6,587 bases of DNA, taken from the NCBI GenBank assembly GCA_937915785.1, contig CALGGY010000047.1, positions 1 to 6,587 on the forward strand, read 5' to 3'. Below the pieces are notes generated by a model. It was not told the DNA's origin. It saw only the letters and a program-made list of their open reading frames with translations, and ran no database searches. Source of the DNA: an uncultured Bacteroidales bacterium (lineage in GTDB: Bacteria; Bacteroidota; Bacteroidia; Bacteroidales; P3). Shown here one piece after another: positions 1 through 5,228 of the stretch (positions are counted from its first letter, which is position 1; each line of letters begins with the position of its first letter). The translations under genes and the position numbers were made by a program.

Positions 1-65
1 ATGAGTTGCTGTTTTTTTGGCTTTTCCCGCCTTTCCCCATTCGCTTGGGTGGGGGAAGTCGTGTT

Positions 66-98
66 CAAAAATAACGTATTTTACTGTTTTTTAGCAAA
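66..98 (-). promoter_or_regulatory. Promoter pointing left out of the window
   Basis: Read on the minus strand, TTTG (98-95) is followed after 21 nt by TATTTTTG (73-66). This fits the Bacteroidota primary sigma factor consensus TTTG, 19-21 nt, TAnnTTTG. Transcription would start near position 60 and run leftwards, so it should serve a gene beyond the left edge rather than purA, which ends at 178. The predicted leader contains a C-rich/G-rich inverted repeat (TTCCCC with GGGGAA, about 32-58). No start codon for the served gene can be identified in the window. Confidence 0.6.
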
Positions 99-177
99 TT
101 ATCCGAATAAATCGGGCACTTCTCCACTGCTTTTCTGCCAGCATGTCCTTTTTTTTCAACTTGCGGAATTTAGGCGT

Positions 178-1470
178 CTATCTGAAAAGCACGTCTTTGC
201 GGTCGGGGCTTATGGATACGGCCTTGATTGGTGTGTTCACGGCTTTTTCGATCTCGGCAAGGTAGTTGAGGGCGTTTTTCGGCAGCTTGTCGAACGATGG
301 TGTGCCTTGCAGCTCGCATTGCCAGCCGGGGTAGCTGTCGAACTGCGGTTTTATCTCCACCGAGTTGAACTCGAAGGGTATCTCCTGCGTTTGTTTGCCG
401 TTGATGAGGTAGTTGTTGCACATCTTGATGGTCTCGAAACCGTTGAGCACGTCGATTTTGGTAACCAGTAGGTCGGTAACGCCGTTTAGCATGCAGGCGT
501 ATTTAAGTGCGGGTATGTCTATCCATCCGCAGCGGCGGGGTCGTCCGGTGGTGGAGCCGAACTCGTTGCCTTTGTTGCGCAGGGTGTCGCCGTCGTTGTC
601 GAACAGCTCGGTGGGGAAGGGTCCGCTGCCCACGCGGGTGCAGTAGGCTTTGGTGATGCCGAACACCTTGTCGATTTTGGACGGAGCCACGCCCAAGCCG
701 GAGCATACGCCGGCGGTTACGGTGGTGGACGATGTTACAAATGGGTAGGAGCCAAAGTCGATGTCGAGCATGGAGCCCTGTGCGCCCTCGGCCAGCACGT
801 TGAGGCCGTCGGCAAGGCATTGGTTGAGGAAATACTCGCTGTTTATCAGCTTGAAATGGCGCAGGGTGTCGAGCGAGGCAAACCAGCGGTCCTCATATTC
901 CCGCAGGCTCATGTTTTCGATGCGGAAACTGTCGATGTCGAAGTCGAGCATCTCGGCAATGCGTGTGTGCTGGAATTTCTGCAGTTCGAATCGTTCGCGG
1001 AAGTCGAATTCCAGTATGTCGCCCACGCGCAGGCCGGTGCGTGCTATCTTGTCGGTGTAGGCGGGACCTATGCCTTTCAGCGTGGAGCCTATCTTTTCGT
1101 TGCCTTTAGCCTGTTCGTTGGCGGCGTCGAGCAAGCGGTGTGTGGGCAGTATCAGGTGCGCTTTTTTGGAGATGAAGAGGTTTTTGGTGGCGTCCACATC
1201 TTTTTTCCACAGGCCTTCTATCTCGCGTTCGAAAATAACGGGGTCGATAAGCACTCCGTTGCCGATGACGTTTTTCTTGTCGGGGTGGAAAACGCCCGAG
1301 GGTATTATGTGCAGCACGTGTTTTATGCCGTTGAACTCGAGAGTGTGTCCGGCGTTGGGGCCGCCTTGGAAGCGTGCCACAACATCGTAGTTGGGTGTTA
1401 GTACGTCAACAACTTTTCCTTTTCCTTCATCGCCCCATTGCAGGCCCAGTAATACATCAACTTTGCTCAT
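178..1470 (-). CDS. purA: Adenylosuccinate synthetase
   Basis: PurA joins IMP and L-aspartate, using GTP, to make adenylosuccinate, the first committed step from IMP to AMP. It acts in the cytoplasm as a homodimer. The 430-aa product has the usual family length and all signature blocks: the P-loop-like QWGDEGKGK (residues 11-19) with catalytic Asp14, NAGHT (39-43) with catalytic His42, GSTLKGIGPAY (128-138), EGAQGSMLDIDFG (228-240), VGSGPFPTE (280-288), the STTGRPRRCGW block (306-316), the guanine-binding TKIDVLNG (337-344) and SISPDRKD near the C-terminus (419-426). The start is fixed by MSKVDVLLGLQWGDEGKGK, the normal distance from the P-loop. No Shine-Dalgarno sequence is visible, as is common in Bacteroidota. 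The gene is intact and ends in TAG. It lies 187 nt downstream of the 204-aa hypothetical gene, with a candidate terminator and a weak promoter between them, so it is probably transcribed separately. Confidence 0.99.
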   Translation of the reverse strand: MSKVDVLLGLQWGDEGKGKVVDVLTPNYDVVARFQGGPNAGHTLEFNGIKHVLHIIPSGVFHPDKKNVIGNGVLIDPVIFEREIEGLWKKDVDATKNLFISKKAHLILPTHRLLDAANEQAKGNEKIGSTLKGIGPAYTDKIARTGLRVGDILEFDFRERFELQKFQHTRIAEMLDFDIDSFRIENMSLREYEDRWFASLDTLRHFKLINSEYFLNQCLADGLNVLAEGAQGSMLDIDFGSYPFVTSSTTVTAGVCSGLGVAPSKIDKVFGITKAYCTRVGSGPFPTELFDNDGDTLRNKGNEFGSTTGRPRRCGWIDIPALKYACMLNGVTDLLVTKIDVLNGFETIKMCNNYLINGKQTQEIPFEFNSVEIKPQFDSYPGWQCELQGTPSFDKLPKNALNYLAEIEKAVNTPIKAVSISPDRKDVLFR

Positions 1471-1561
1471 AGATGTGTTTGTTCTTTAATTTGCGTAAAT
1501 AATTATATGACAATGGATTGTGAAGTTATTTCTTGGTTTTTGCCATTGCCAATCCAATTTG

Positions 1562-1596
1562 CGAAAATACCATTTTTATCTGACTTTTGGAACAAA
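1562..1596 (-). promoter_or_regulatory. Weak candidate purA promoter
   Basis: On the minus strand TATTTTCG (1569-1562) differs from the Bacteroidota -7 consensus TAnnTTTG at one base. A TTTG lies upstream at 1596-1593, but the 23-nt spacer is slightly too long. It is the best match in the 187 nt before purA and would give a leader of roughly 85 nt. That leader contains TGGATTG (1513-1519) complementary to CAATCCA (1551-1557). No known riboswitch consensus was recognised. The promoter call is tentative. Confidence 0.25.
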
Positions 1597-1622
1597 AAAC
1601 TCCAAAAGATATTAGTTTTTGG
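1592..1622 (-). terminator. Candidate intrinsic terminator after the 204-aa gene
   Basis: In the minus-strand transcript, CCAAAA (1622-1617) and TTTTGG (1607-1602) can form a 6-bp stem with a 9-nt loop. It is followed by one A and then GTTTTTTG. It begins 35 nt after the stop codon of the 204-aa gene. The stem is short and AT-rich, which lowers confidence. The same TTTTGG segment can also pair with a second CCAAAA further downstream (1590-1585), giving an alternative 8-bp hairpin at 1584-1608. Confidence 0.35.
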
Positions 1623-1657
1623 CTGTTGGTTGCCATAACGTTTTGATTGGTCGGGGT

Positions 1658-2272
1658 TTATTGTTTGTCGCGTTGTTTTTTGAACCATTCCACAAAATCG
1701 GGGAAGTCGGCCATTGGCAGGAAACCTTTTTCTTTCGGATTTTTTGGCGTGGGACATATTTCGAGGTAACCCACCAGCGTGGCGCAGTCGAACTCGCCTA
1801 TCATTGCTTCGAGGGTAACGTAGGTGCCCACAAGCATGTCCTCGTTGTTGTTGTCGGCGCCGTCGAAAGCCACGCGCAGGCCGAGTATGTCGGGTTCCTC
1901 CTCGTTTTCGAGCTGCATGAAGTGCATTTTTTTTGTGTCGTAGCTGTATTTGTCGAAACGCACTTTGAGCTCGTTGCCGTTGGGCTGTTTGAAAGGGACG
2001 AACTCCCACCAGTCGATGTCGGGGGCTTCGTCGGTGAGTTTCACAAGGGGTTCGAACAGCTCTATGTCGCCCTCGGCGGTGAACACCACGCGCCGGCCGT
2101 TGTTGTTGGGCTCGGTGATTTCGAAGGTGAGTCCGGGGCAGTAGGCTTCGAGCTGCTCTTGCATGCGGTTCAGCAGCTGCTCCTGTTTGGTTTCGTCGTA
2201 TTCCGAGAGCATGGTCAGCGGCTCGGCGTTTTGCCGAAACCAGTCCCAAAAAATTGAGGTGTCGTAGGTCAT
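1658..2272 (-). CDS. Conserved hypothetical protein, 204 aa, cytoplasmic
   Basis: This is an acidic 204-aa protein with no signal peptide or membrane segment, so it is probably cytoplasmic. I do not recognise a named function. The layout resembles a scattered family of small uncharacterised proteins: an N-terminal FWDWFRQNAEPL (8-19), a helical stretch ending in LEAYCPGLTFEI (41-52), a hydrophobic strand RRVVFTAEGDIELF (60-73), an APDIDWWEFVPFKQP block (83-97), a central acidic strand region (115-147), and a VTLEAMIGEFDCATLVGYLEI block (152-172). The C-terminus (GFLPMADFPDFVEWFKKQ, 183-200) may form an extra helix. The family assignment is from memory of the motif pattern, without a Pfam name. 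The ATG at 2270-2272 is the first in frame and puts the FWDWF motif near the N-terminus. The reading frame, rather than the overlapping ones, is supported by sensible protein-like composition. Upstream lies the AT-rich folded repeat region; no consensus promoter is seen there. Confidence 0.85.
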   Translation of the reverse strand: MTYDTSIFWDWFRQNAEPLTMLSEYDETKQEQLLNRMQEQLEAYCPGLTFEITEPNNNGRRVVFTAEGDIELFEPLVKLTDEAPDIDWWEFVPFKQPNGNELKVRFDKYSYDTKKMHFMQLENEEEPDILGLRVAFDGADNNNEDMLVGTYVTLEAMIGEFDCATLVGYLEICPTPKNPKEKGFLPMADFPDFVEWFKKQRDKQ

Positions 2273-2274
2273 AA

Positions 2275-2287
2275 TAAGTTGAAAATT
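2275..2287 (+). repeat. AT-rich direct repeat, left copy
   Basis: TAAGTTGAAAATT here is repeated exactly at 2523-2535, in the same orientation and 248 nt away. The similarity continues imperfectly for about 45 nt (2275-2319 against 2523-2567), including a shared TTAAGAATT and an ATAATAG/ATAATCG end. The two copies bracket the folded element at 2383-2477. This copy lies directly upstream of the start codon of the 204-aa gene. Confidence 0.7.
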
Positions 2288-2382
2288 GAGAATTAAAGTT
2301 AAGAATTGAAAAATAATAGTTGAAATCTTTTGGCTCTTATGCTATATTCGACCGATTTTTCAACGGTCTCGAAGAGGCTGAA

Positions 2383-2477
2383 TCTCAATAACCCCATACA
2401 AGAAACCGATGGGTTTCGCAGTGTGGGGTCAGTGATAGCCATAGAACTCAGCGTCCCGAAAGGACGCAACATTGAGA
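2383..2477. repeat. Multi-hairpin repeat-like element
   Basis: The region folds into a closed multi-branch shape on either strand. TCTCAAT (2383-2389) pairs perfectly with ATTGAGA (2471-2477) as a closing stem. Inside it, ACCCCATAC (2391-2399) pairs with GTGTGGGGT (2421-2429, one G-T pair), and within that GAAACC (2402-2407) pairs with GGTTTC (2412-2417). A second hairpin has GCGTCC (2451-2456) against GGACGC (2462-2467) with the loop CGAAA. Less regular pairing flanks it: GACCG/CGGTC at 2350-2368 and CTC/GAG at 2368-2376. Such strings of short GC-rich hairpins in AT-rich gaps resemble the dispersed REP-like palindromic repeats of many Bacteroidota genomes; that link is inference. It could also be a structured leader or processed RNA. 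No transposase is nearby. Together with its flanks it occupies most of the 317-nt gap 2273-2589, in which I see no convincing gene. Confidence 0.6.
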
Positions 2478-2522
2478 CTATTTGGTAATATTCAGTCATA
2501 TGTTAGATTAGAGCGGATCTTT

Positions 2523-2535
2523 TAAGTTGAAAATT
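2523..2535 (+). repeat. AT-rich direct repeat, right copy
   Basis: This is an exact second copy of TAAGTTGAAAATT (first copy 2275-2287), with diverged similarity extending to 2567. It lies between the folded element and the end of the DUF4105 gene. Within it AAAATCG (2537-2543) and CGATTTT (2566-2572) form an inverted repeat with a 22-nt loop, too loose to call a terminator for the gene that ends at 2590. Confidence 0.7.
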
Positions 2536-2589
2536 TAAAATCGTGAAATTAAGAATTACAATAATCGATTTTTGTTTTTTTTCGTGTTT

Positions 2590-3768
2590 TTAGATGTTCT
2601 CTTTTATTGTTTTGTCGCGCTGTGGCAACAGGTAGCTTGCAAGGCGCACTGCCAGTGTGAGCGCTATTGGGATAGCCGCCGTGTTGAACTGTTGCGGCAG
2701 CCATGCAAAGCCTGTCACAGTTATGGCAAGGCAGGCTATGGTTATGTATAGCACTATGCGGTTGCTTTTGCGCAGGCGGAATACAATGTAGATGAATAAT
2801 GGGTTGAGCCACAGTAGATTGAGGTTCCATTTGGTGCACCAGTGTATAGTGCCGAACCACATCACCAATAATAAAATGGATAACAGTGCCACCAGTGCAA
2901 ACAGCGGTATGTCGAGCCATTGCAGGTGCCATTGTTTTATGTACGCCACCACTGAAAGGGATGCCACTGCGGCAAACAGCAGCCAGAACATGAGGTCGGG
3001 CGAGAGGCTTTCGGGGTTGGGTTGTTTGGTTTCGTATAGTACCTGCACTGCGGGCTCGGCAAGGGGCTGGCCTGAGGCCGAAATGGCGGTGTCGAGCTGG
3101 TTTTGCAGGTCGAAGGGGATGAACATGTAGTCGAAGGTGGACACGGGGCGGTCGCAACGCATGCCCAGCAGCAGGTCCACGCCCAGCTGCCACCACTTCA
3201 GGCGGTCTACATAGCGGTAAATAATCTGGCGATAGGTGAGGTTGGTGTCGGCGGTGCGTTTGGTAAAAATGTCGGGATTGTCCAAGGCGCCGAGGATAAT
3301 GTCGCGGGCGCGGGTGGCGCAGTTGTCGCGGAAAAAGTCGTAGATGTAATAGCGGTTTTCTGGGCGGCAGTTCTCCTCAAGCGCGGCAAACAGGCTGTTA
3401 ACCTCGGTGGGCGTGAGGCGCAGGCGCTGTTCGTCAAGTGAGCGTCCCTCGTATTGGTAAACGGCCACAAACCGGCGGTAGTCGCTCACCGAGACGCAGT
3501 AGTTGAGGTATCCGCGCACGAAATTCCAATACAGGTTTGGCGAGTCGAAATCGAAGGTGCCGTAGTTATATACTTTGTCGATGCCCTGCTGAGGGTCGCA
3601 CACGCGTATGGCGGTATGCCCGAACGAGAGGTAGTAGTCGTTGCCCGCACCGCAGGTTATAAGGCTTGCAAACGAGCTGTCCGTCAGGCGGGGCTGGGCG
3701 GCGGCACTGCACCACATTGCAACGAGTATCGGCAACAGTGTTGTCTTTAGCCAAAGTTTTGTTCTCAT
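2590..3768 (-). CDS. DUF4105/Lnb-like membrane protein, possible lipoprotein acyltransferase
   Basis: This 392-aa protein has a signal sequence (about 1-24, hydrophobic core LPILVAMW, AAAQ cleavage region), an extracytoplasmic domain (about 30-245) and five predicted membrane helices (about 259-277, 284-306, 318-331, 337-357, 365-382). The N-terminal domain carries the two DUF4105 hallmarks: CGAGNDYYLSFGHTAIRV with His51 and RDNCATR with Cys150, a probable His-Cys catalytic pair. The membrane part contains WNLNLLWLNPL (314-324), typical of the family. In Firmicutes the related enzyme Lnb moves an acyl chain within a lipoprotein to its N-terminal cysteine; the same role here is inference. The frame stays open to 3936, but the start at 3766-3768 is preferred: it begins the signal sequence, and the promoter element at 3790-3797 would lie inside the longer version. 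The gene is intact, ends in TAA and diverges from the thioredoxin gene. Confidence 0.92.
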   Translation of the reverse strand: MRTKLWLKTTLLPILVAMWCSAAAQPRLTDSSFASLITCGAGNDYYLSFGHTAIRVCDPQQGIDKVYNYGTFDFDSPNLYWNFVRGYLNYCVSVSDYRRFVAVYQYEGRSLDEQRLRLTPTEVNSLFAALEENCRPENRYYIYDFFRDNCATRARDIILGALDNPDIFTKRTADTNLTYRQIIYRYVDRLKWWQLGVDLLLGMRCDRPVSTFDYMFIPFDLQNQLDTAISASGQPLAEPAVQVLYETKQPNPESLSPDLMFWLLFAAVASLSVVAYIKQWHLQWLDIPLFALVALLSILLLVMWFGTIHWCTKWNLNLLWLNPLFIYIVFRLRKSNRIVLYITIACLAITVTGFAWLPQQFNTAAIPIALTLAVRLASYLLPQRDKTIKENI

Positions 3769-3789
3769 GATCAGTGTTTTTTGCAATTG

Positions 3790-3797
3790 CAAAGATA
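3790..3797 (-). promoter_or_regulatory. -7 element for the DUF4105 gene
   Basis: On the minus strand this reads TATCTTTG, an exact match to the Bacteroidota -7 consensus TAnnTTTG and identical to the element before the tRNA gene. No clear TTTG is found 19-21 nt upstream. Transcription would start roughly 15-18 nt before the ATG at 3768, giving a very short leader. This supports the downstream start of the gene. Confidence 0.6.
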
Positions 3798-3841
3798 CAT
3801 TTTTTTTGCGACCCGCAGACGTTTTTTTGTAAAAAGTTGAA

Positions 3842-3858
3842 GATTGGATGTGCCAATC
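3842..3858. promoter_or_regulatory. Palindrome, possible operator
   Basis: GATTGG and CCAATC form a perfect 6-bp inverted repeat around the 5-nt spacer ATGTG. The surrounding 17-mer TTGGATGTGCCAATCAG (3844-3860) recurs with two mismatches at 3992-4008. The palindrome is 45 nt upstream of the leftward -7 element. It is a candidate binding site for a dimeric regulator; no regulator gene lies in the window. Confidence 0.4.
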
Positions 3859-3991
3859 AGCAAGTAATGCAGTGGTTGTGCCAGAACAAATCGGCTCAAA
3901 ACAGAACTCTGCGAAACAATGTGCAATAAACGGCAATGTCTATTTTTTGTTGACTTAACTACGTGTAAATCATCGATATAGGCAATAAGTT

Positions 3992-4008
3992 TTGGATGTG
4001 GCAATCTG
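3992..4008. repeat. Second copy of the operator-like motif
   Basis: TTGGATGTGGCAATCTG repeats the motif at 3844-3860 in the same orientation with two mismatches, and its inverted-repeat half is less perfect. It ends 29 nt before the rightward -7 element at 4038, a position where a bound protein could affect that promoter. A shorter TTGGAT occurs again at 4050-4055. Confidence 0.4.
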
Positions 4009-4037
4009 TAAATTACAAATAAATCCAAAATTTTGTG

Positions 4038-4045
4038 TACATTTG
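4038..4045 (+). promoter_or_regulatory. -7 element for the thioredoxin-SUMF1 unit
   Basis: TACATTTG matches the TAnnTTTG consensus exactly. The -33 position has only TTAC (4013-4016, 21-nt spacer), a poor match to TTTG, so the promoter may be weak or activator-dependent. Transcription would start near 4051, giving a leader of about 70 nt before the ATG at 4124. Confidence 0.55.
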
Positions 4046-4055
4046 CAAATTGGAT

Positions 4056-4084
4056 AAACCCATGGCCAACTGCCTGTAGGGTTT
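4056..4084 (+). promoter_or_regulatory. Leader hairpin before the thioredoxin gene
   Basis: AAACCC (4056-4061) pairs with GGGTTT (4079-4084), and inside it GGC (4064-4066) pairs with GCC (4072-4074) around the loop CAACT. The 3' arm runs into a T-rich stretch (GGGTTTTGTTATTT). The hairpin falls just after the predicted transcription start, so it could be a 5' stabilising structure or a weak attenuator. No known riboswitch was recognised. Confidence 0.35.
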
Positions 4085-4123
4085 TGTTATTTAATTGAGT
4101 TATAATGATTTAACACTCGCAAT

Positions 4124-5206
4124 ATGAAGAAAATAATTGCAGCCGTTTTGTTTGTGGCATTGGTTGCTGCCAATGTGGCAATGGCACAGAAAACCAGAGT
4201 CTCGGGAAAAATCGCCGGAAAAGCACAATGCACCGAAATGGTGATAAACACCATAGACGGAAACAAGCTCACCCCAATAAAGACGGTGGTGCCCAAAGAT
4301 GGCAAGTACAGTTTCGACATAGAGGGAATGCCCGAGCTGCTGCTTATACAGTTTGCCCCGTCGGGACTTACAAGCTATGCCCTGTACGAGCCCAAGGCCG
4401 ACATCGTTGTCGATTACACCATCGACCAGTCGGTGATGATAAGCAATGTGAAAGCGTCGGGCGAGATGCAGCTGTACAAGCAGTTCCTCGACCTTAATGA
4501 GCCGGTGGAGGCCATGAACCGCGAGTACCAGACAGCCACCGAACAACGCCGCCGCGAAATTTCCAGCACTTTCGAAACCGTGGTGCCACAGACTTTCGAC
4601 AATATTTCGAAACTTATCTCCAGCAACAAGTCAAAACTTTTCAGCGCCCTGCTCGTAACCTTTTTCGAAAACCAGTTCGAGAGCTACGCCCCGCTATATG
4701 CTGAGGTGCGCGATGCCCTTATAGGCAAATATCCCAATGACCCTACCGTTAAATACATAGACCAAAAGCTGCGGTCGGTACTGTTGCCCGGCACCGAGGC
4801 TCCCGACATAGCCATGAAATCGCCCAATGGCAAAACCTTGAAACTCAGTAACCTGCGTGGCAAGGTGGTGCTGCTCGACTTCTGGGCTTCGTGGTGCGGA
4901 CCCTGCCGTCGCGAAAATCCCAACGTGGTGAAACTTTATCAGAAATACAAAGCCATGGGGTTCGACATTTTCAGCGTGTCGCTCGACCGCGACCGCAAGG
5001 CATGGCTGCAGGCTATAGAAAAGGACGGACTTGTGTGGCCCAACCACGTCAGCGACCTGCAGGGCTGGACATCCTCCGGCGGTGCCACCTACGGCGTAAC
5101 CTCAATTCCCGCCACAGTGCTTATCGACAAGGACGGAAAGGTGATAGCCCGCAACCTGCGCGGTGCCGAGCTCGAAGACAAACTGAAAGAAATTTTCGGA
5201 AAATAA
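4124..5206 (+). CDS. Exported DUF4369/TlpA-type thioredoxin-like protein
   Basis: This 360-aa protein probably acts in the periplasm as a thiol-disulfide oxidoreductase. It has a signal peptide (1-21, cleavage after AMA before Gln22), an N-terminal beta-rich DUF4369-like domain (about 24-105, with VSGKIAG and the DGKYSF strand), a charged helical linker (about 113-215), and a C-terminal TlpA/AhpC-TSA thioredoxin fold (about 222-358). The active site is WASWCGPCRRENP with Cys258 and Cys261, and the cis-proline is in TSIPAT (Pro329). A signal peptide without a lipobox cysteine suggests a soluble protein. Such proteins are abundant in Bacteroidota; members are variously annotated as disulfide reductases, cytochrome c maturation helpers or peroxiredoxins, and the substrate cannot be read from sequence. 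The SUMF1-domain gene follows after 22 nt, so the two are probably co-transcribed. The start is fixed by the signal peptide. Confidence 0.95.
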   Translation: MKKIIAAVLFVALVAANVAMAQKTRVSGKIAGKAQCTEMVINTIDGNKLTPIKTVVPKDGKYSFDIEGMPELLLIQFAPSGLTSYALYEPKADIVVDYTIDQSVMISNVKASGEMQLYKQFLDLNEPVEAMNREYQTATEQRRREISSTFETVVPQTFDNISKLISSNKSKLFSALLVTFFENQFESYAPLYAEVRDALIGKYPNDPTVKYIDQKLRSVLLPGTEAPDIAMKSPNGKTLKLSNLRGKVVLLDFWASWCGPCRRENPNVVKLYQKYKAMGFDIFSVSLDRDRKAWLQAIEKDGLVWPNHVSDLQGWTSSGGATYGVTSIPATVLIDKDGKVIARNLRGAELEDKLKEIFGK

Positions 5207-5228
5207 AAGATTCTTACCACACAAAGAA

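Larger units (their letters stand above)
3769..4123. other. Divergent intergenic regulatory region
   Basis: These 355 nt separate the leftward DUF4105 gene from the rightward thioredoxin gene. They hold a TAnnTTTG promoter element for each direction (3790-3797 minus, 4038-4045 plus), a palindrome with a diverged direct copy (3842-3860 and 3992-4008), and a hairpin in the rightward leader (4056-4084). Open frames crossing it lack protein-like composition and have no separate support. The middle, about 3870-3985, shows nothing I can name. Confidence 0.7.

Noticed and set aside
820..1401. Long plus-strand frame (193 codons) opposite purA
   Set aside because: It is an antisense shadow of purA, whose catalytic motifs are all present on the minus strand.
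1471..1657. Purine riboswitch upstream of purA
   Set aside because: I could not find the three-way junction consensus of purine or PRPP-type riboswitches; only short AT-rich inverted repeats are present.
1503..2249. Minus-strand frame (248 codons) overlapping the 204-aa gene
   Set aside because: It is very rich in Arg, His, Ala and Gln, typical of an out-of-frame reading, and runs through the intergenic gap; the other frame gives a balanced acidic protein with a sensible start.
2299..2499. A 66-codon minus-strand open frame across the folded repeat element
   Set aside because: Its sequence is dictated by the hairpins and AT-rich flanks, its composition is not protein-like at the C-terminus, and no promoter or ribosome site supports it. 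Frames like this are common artefacts over repeats.
2340..2520. CRISPR array
   Set aside because: The hairpins differ in sequence and there are no regularly spaced identical repeats or cas genes.
3769..3936. N-terminal extension of the DUF4105 protein by 56 residues
   Set aside because: The extension would bury the signal sequence in the interior and covers an exact TAnnTTTG promoter element just upstream of the ATG at 3768.
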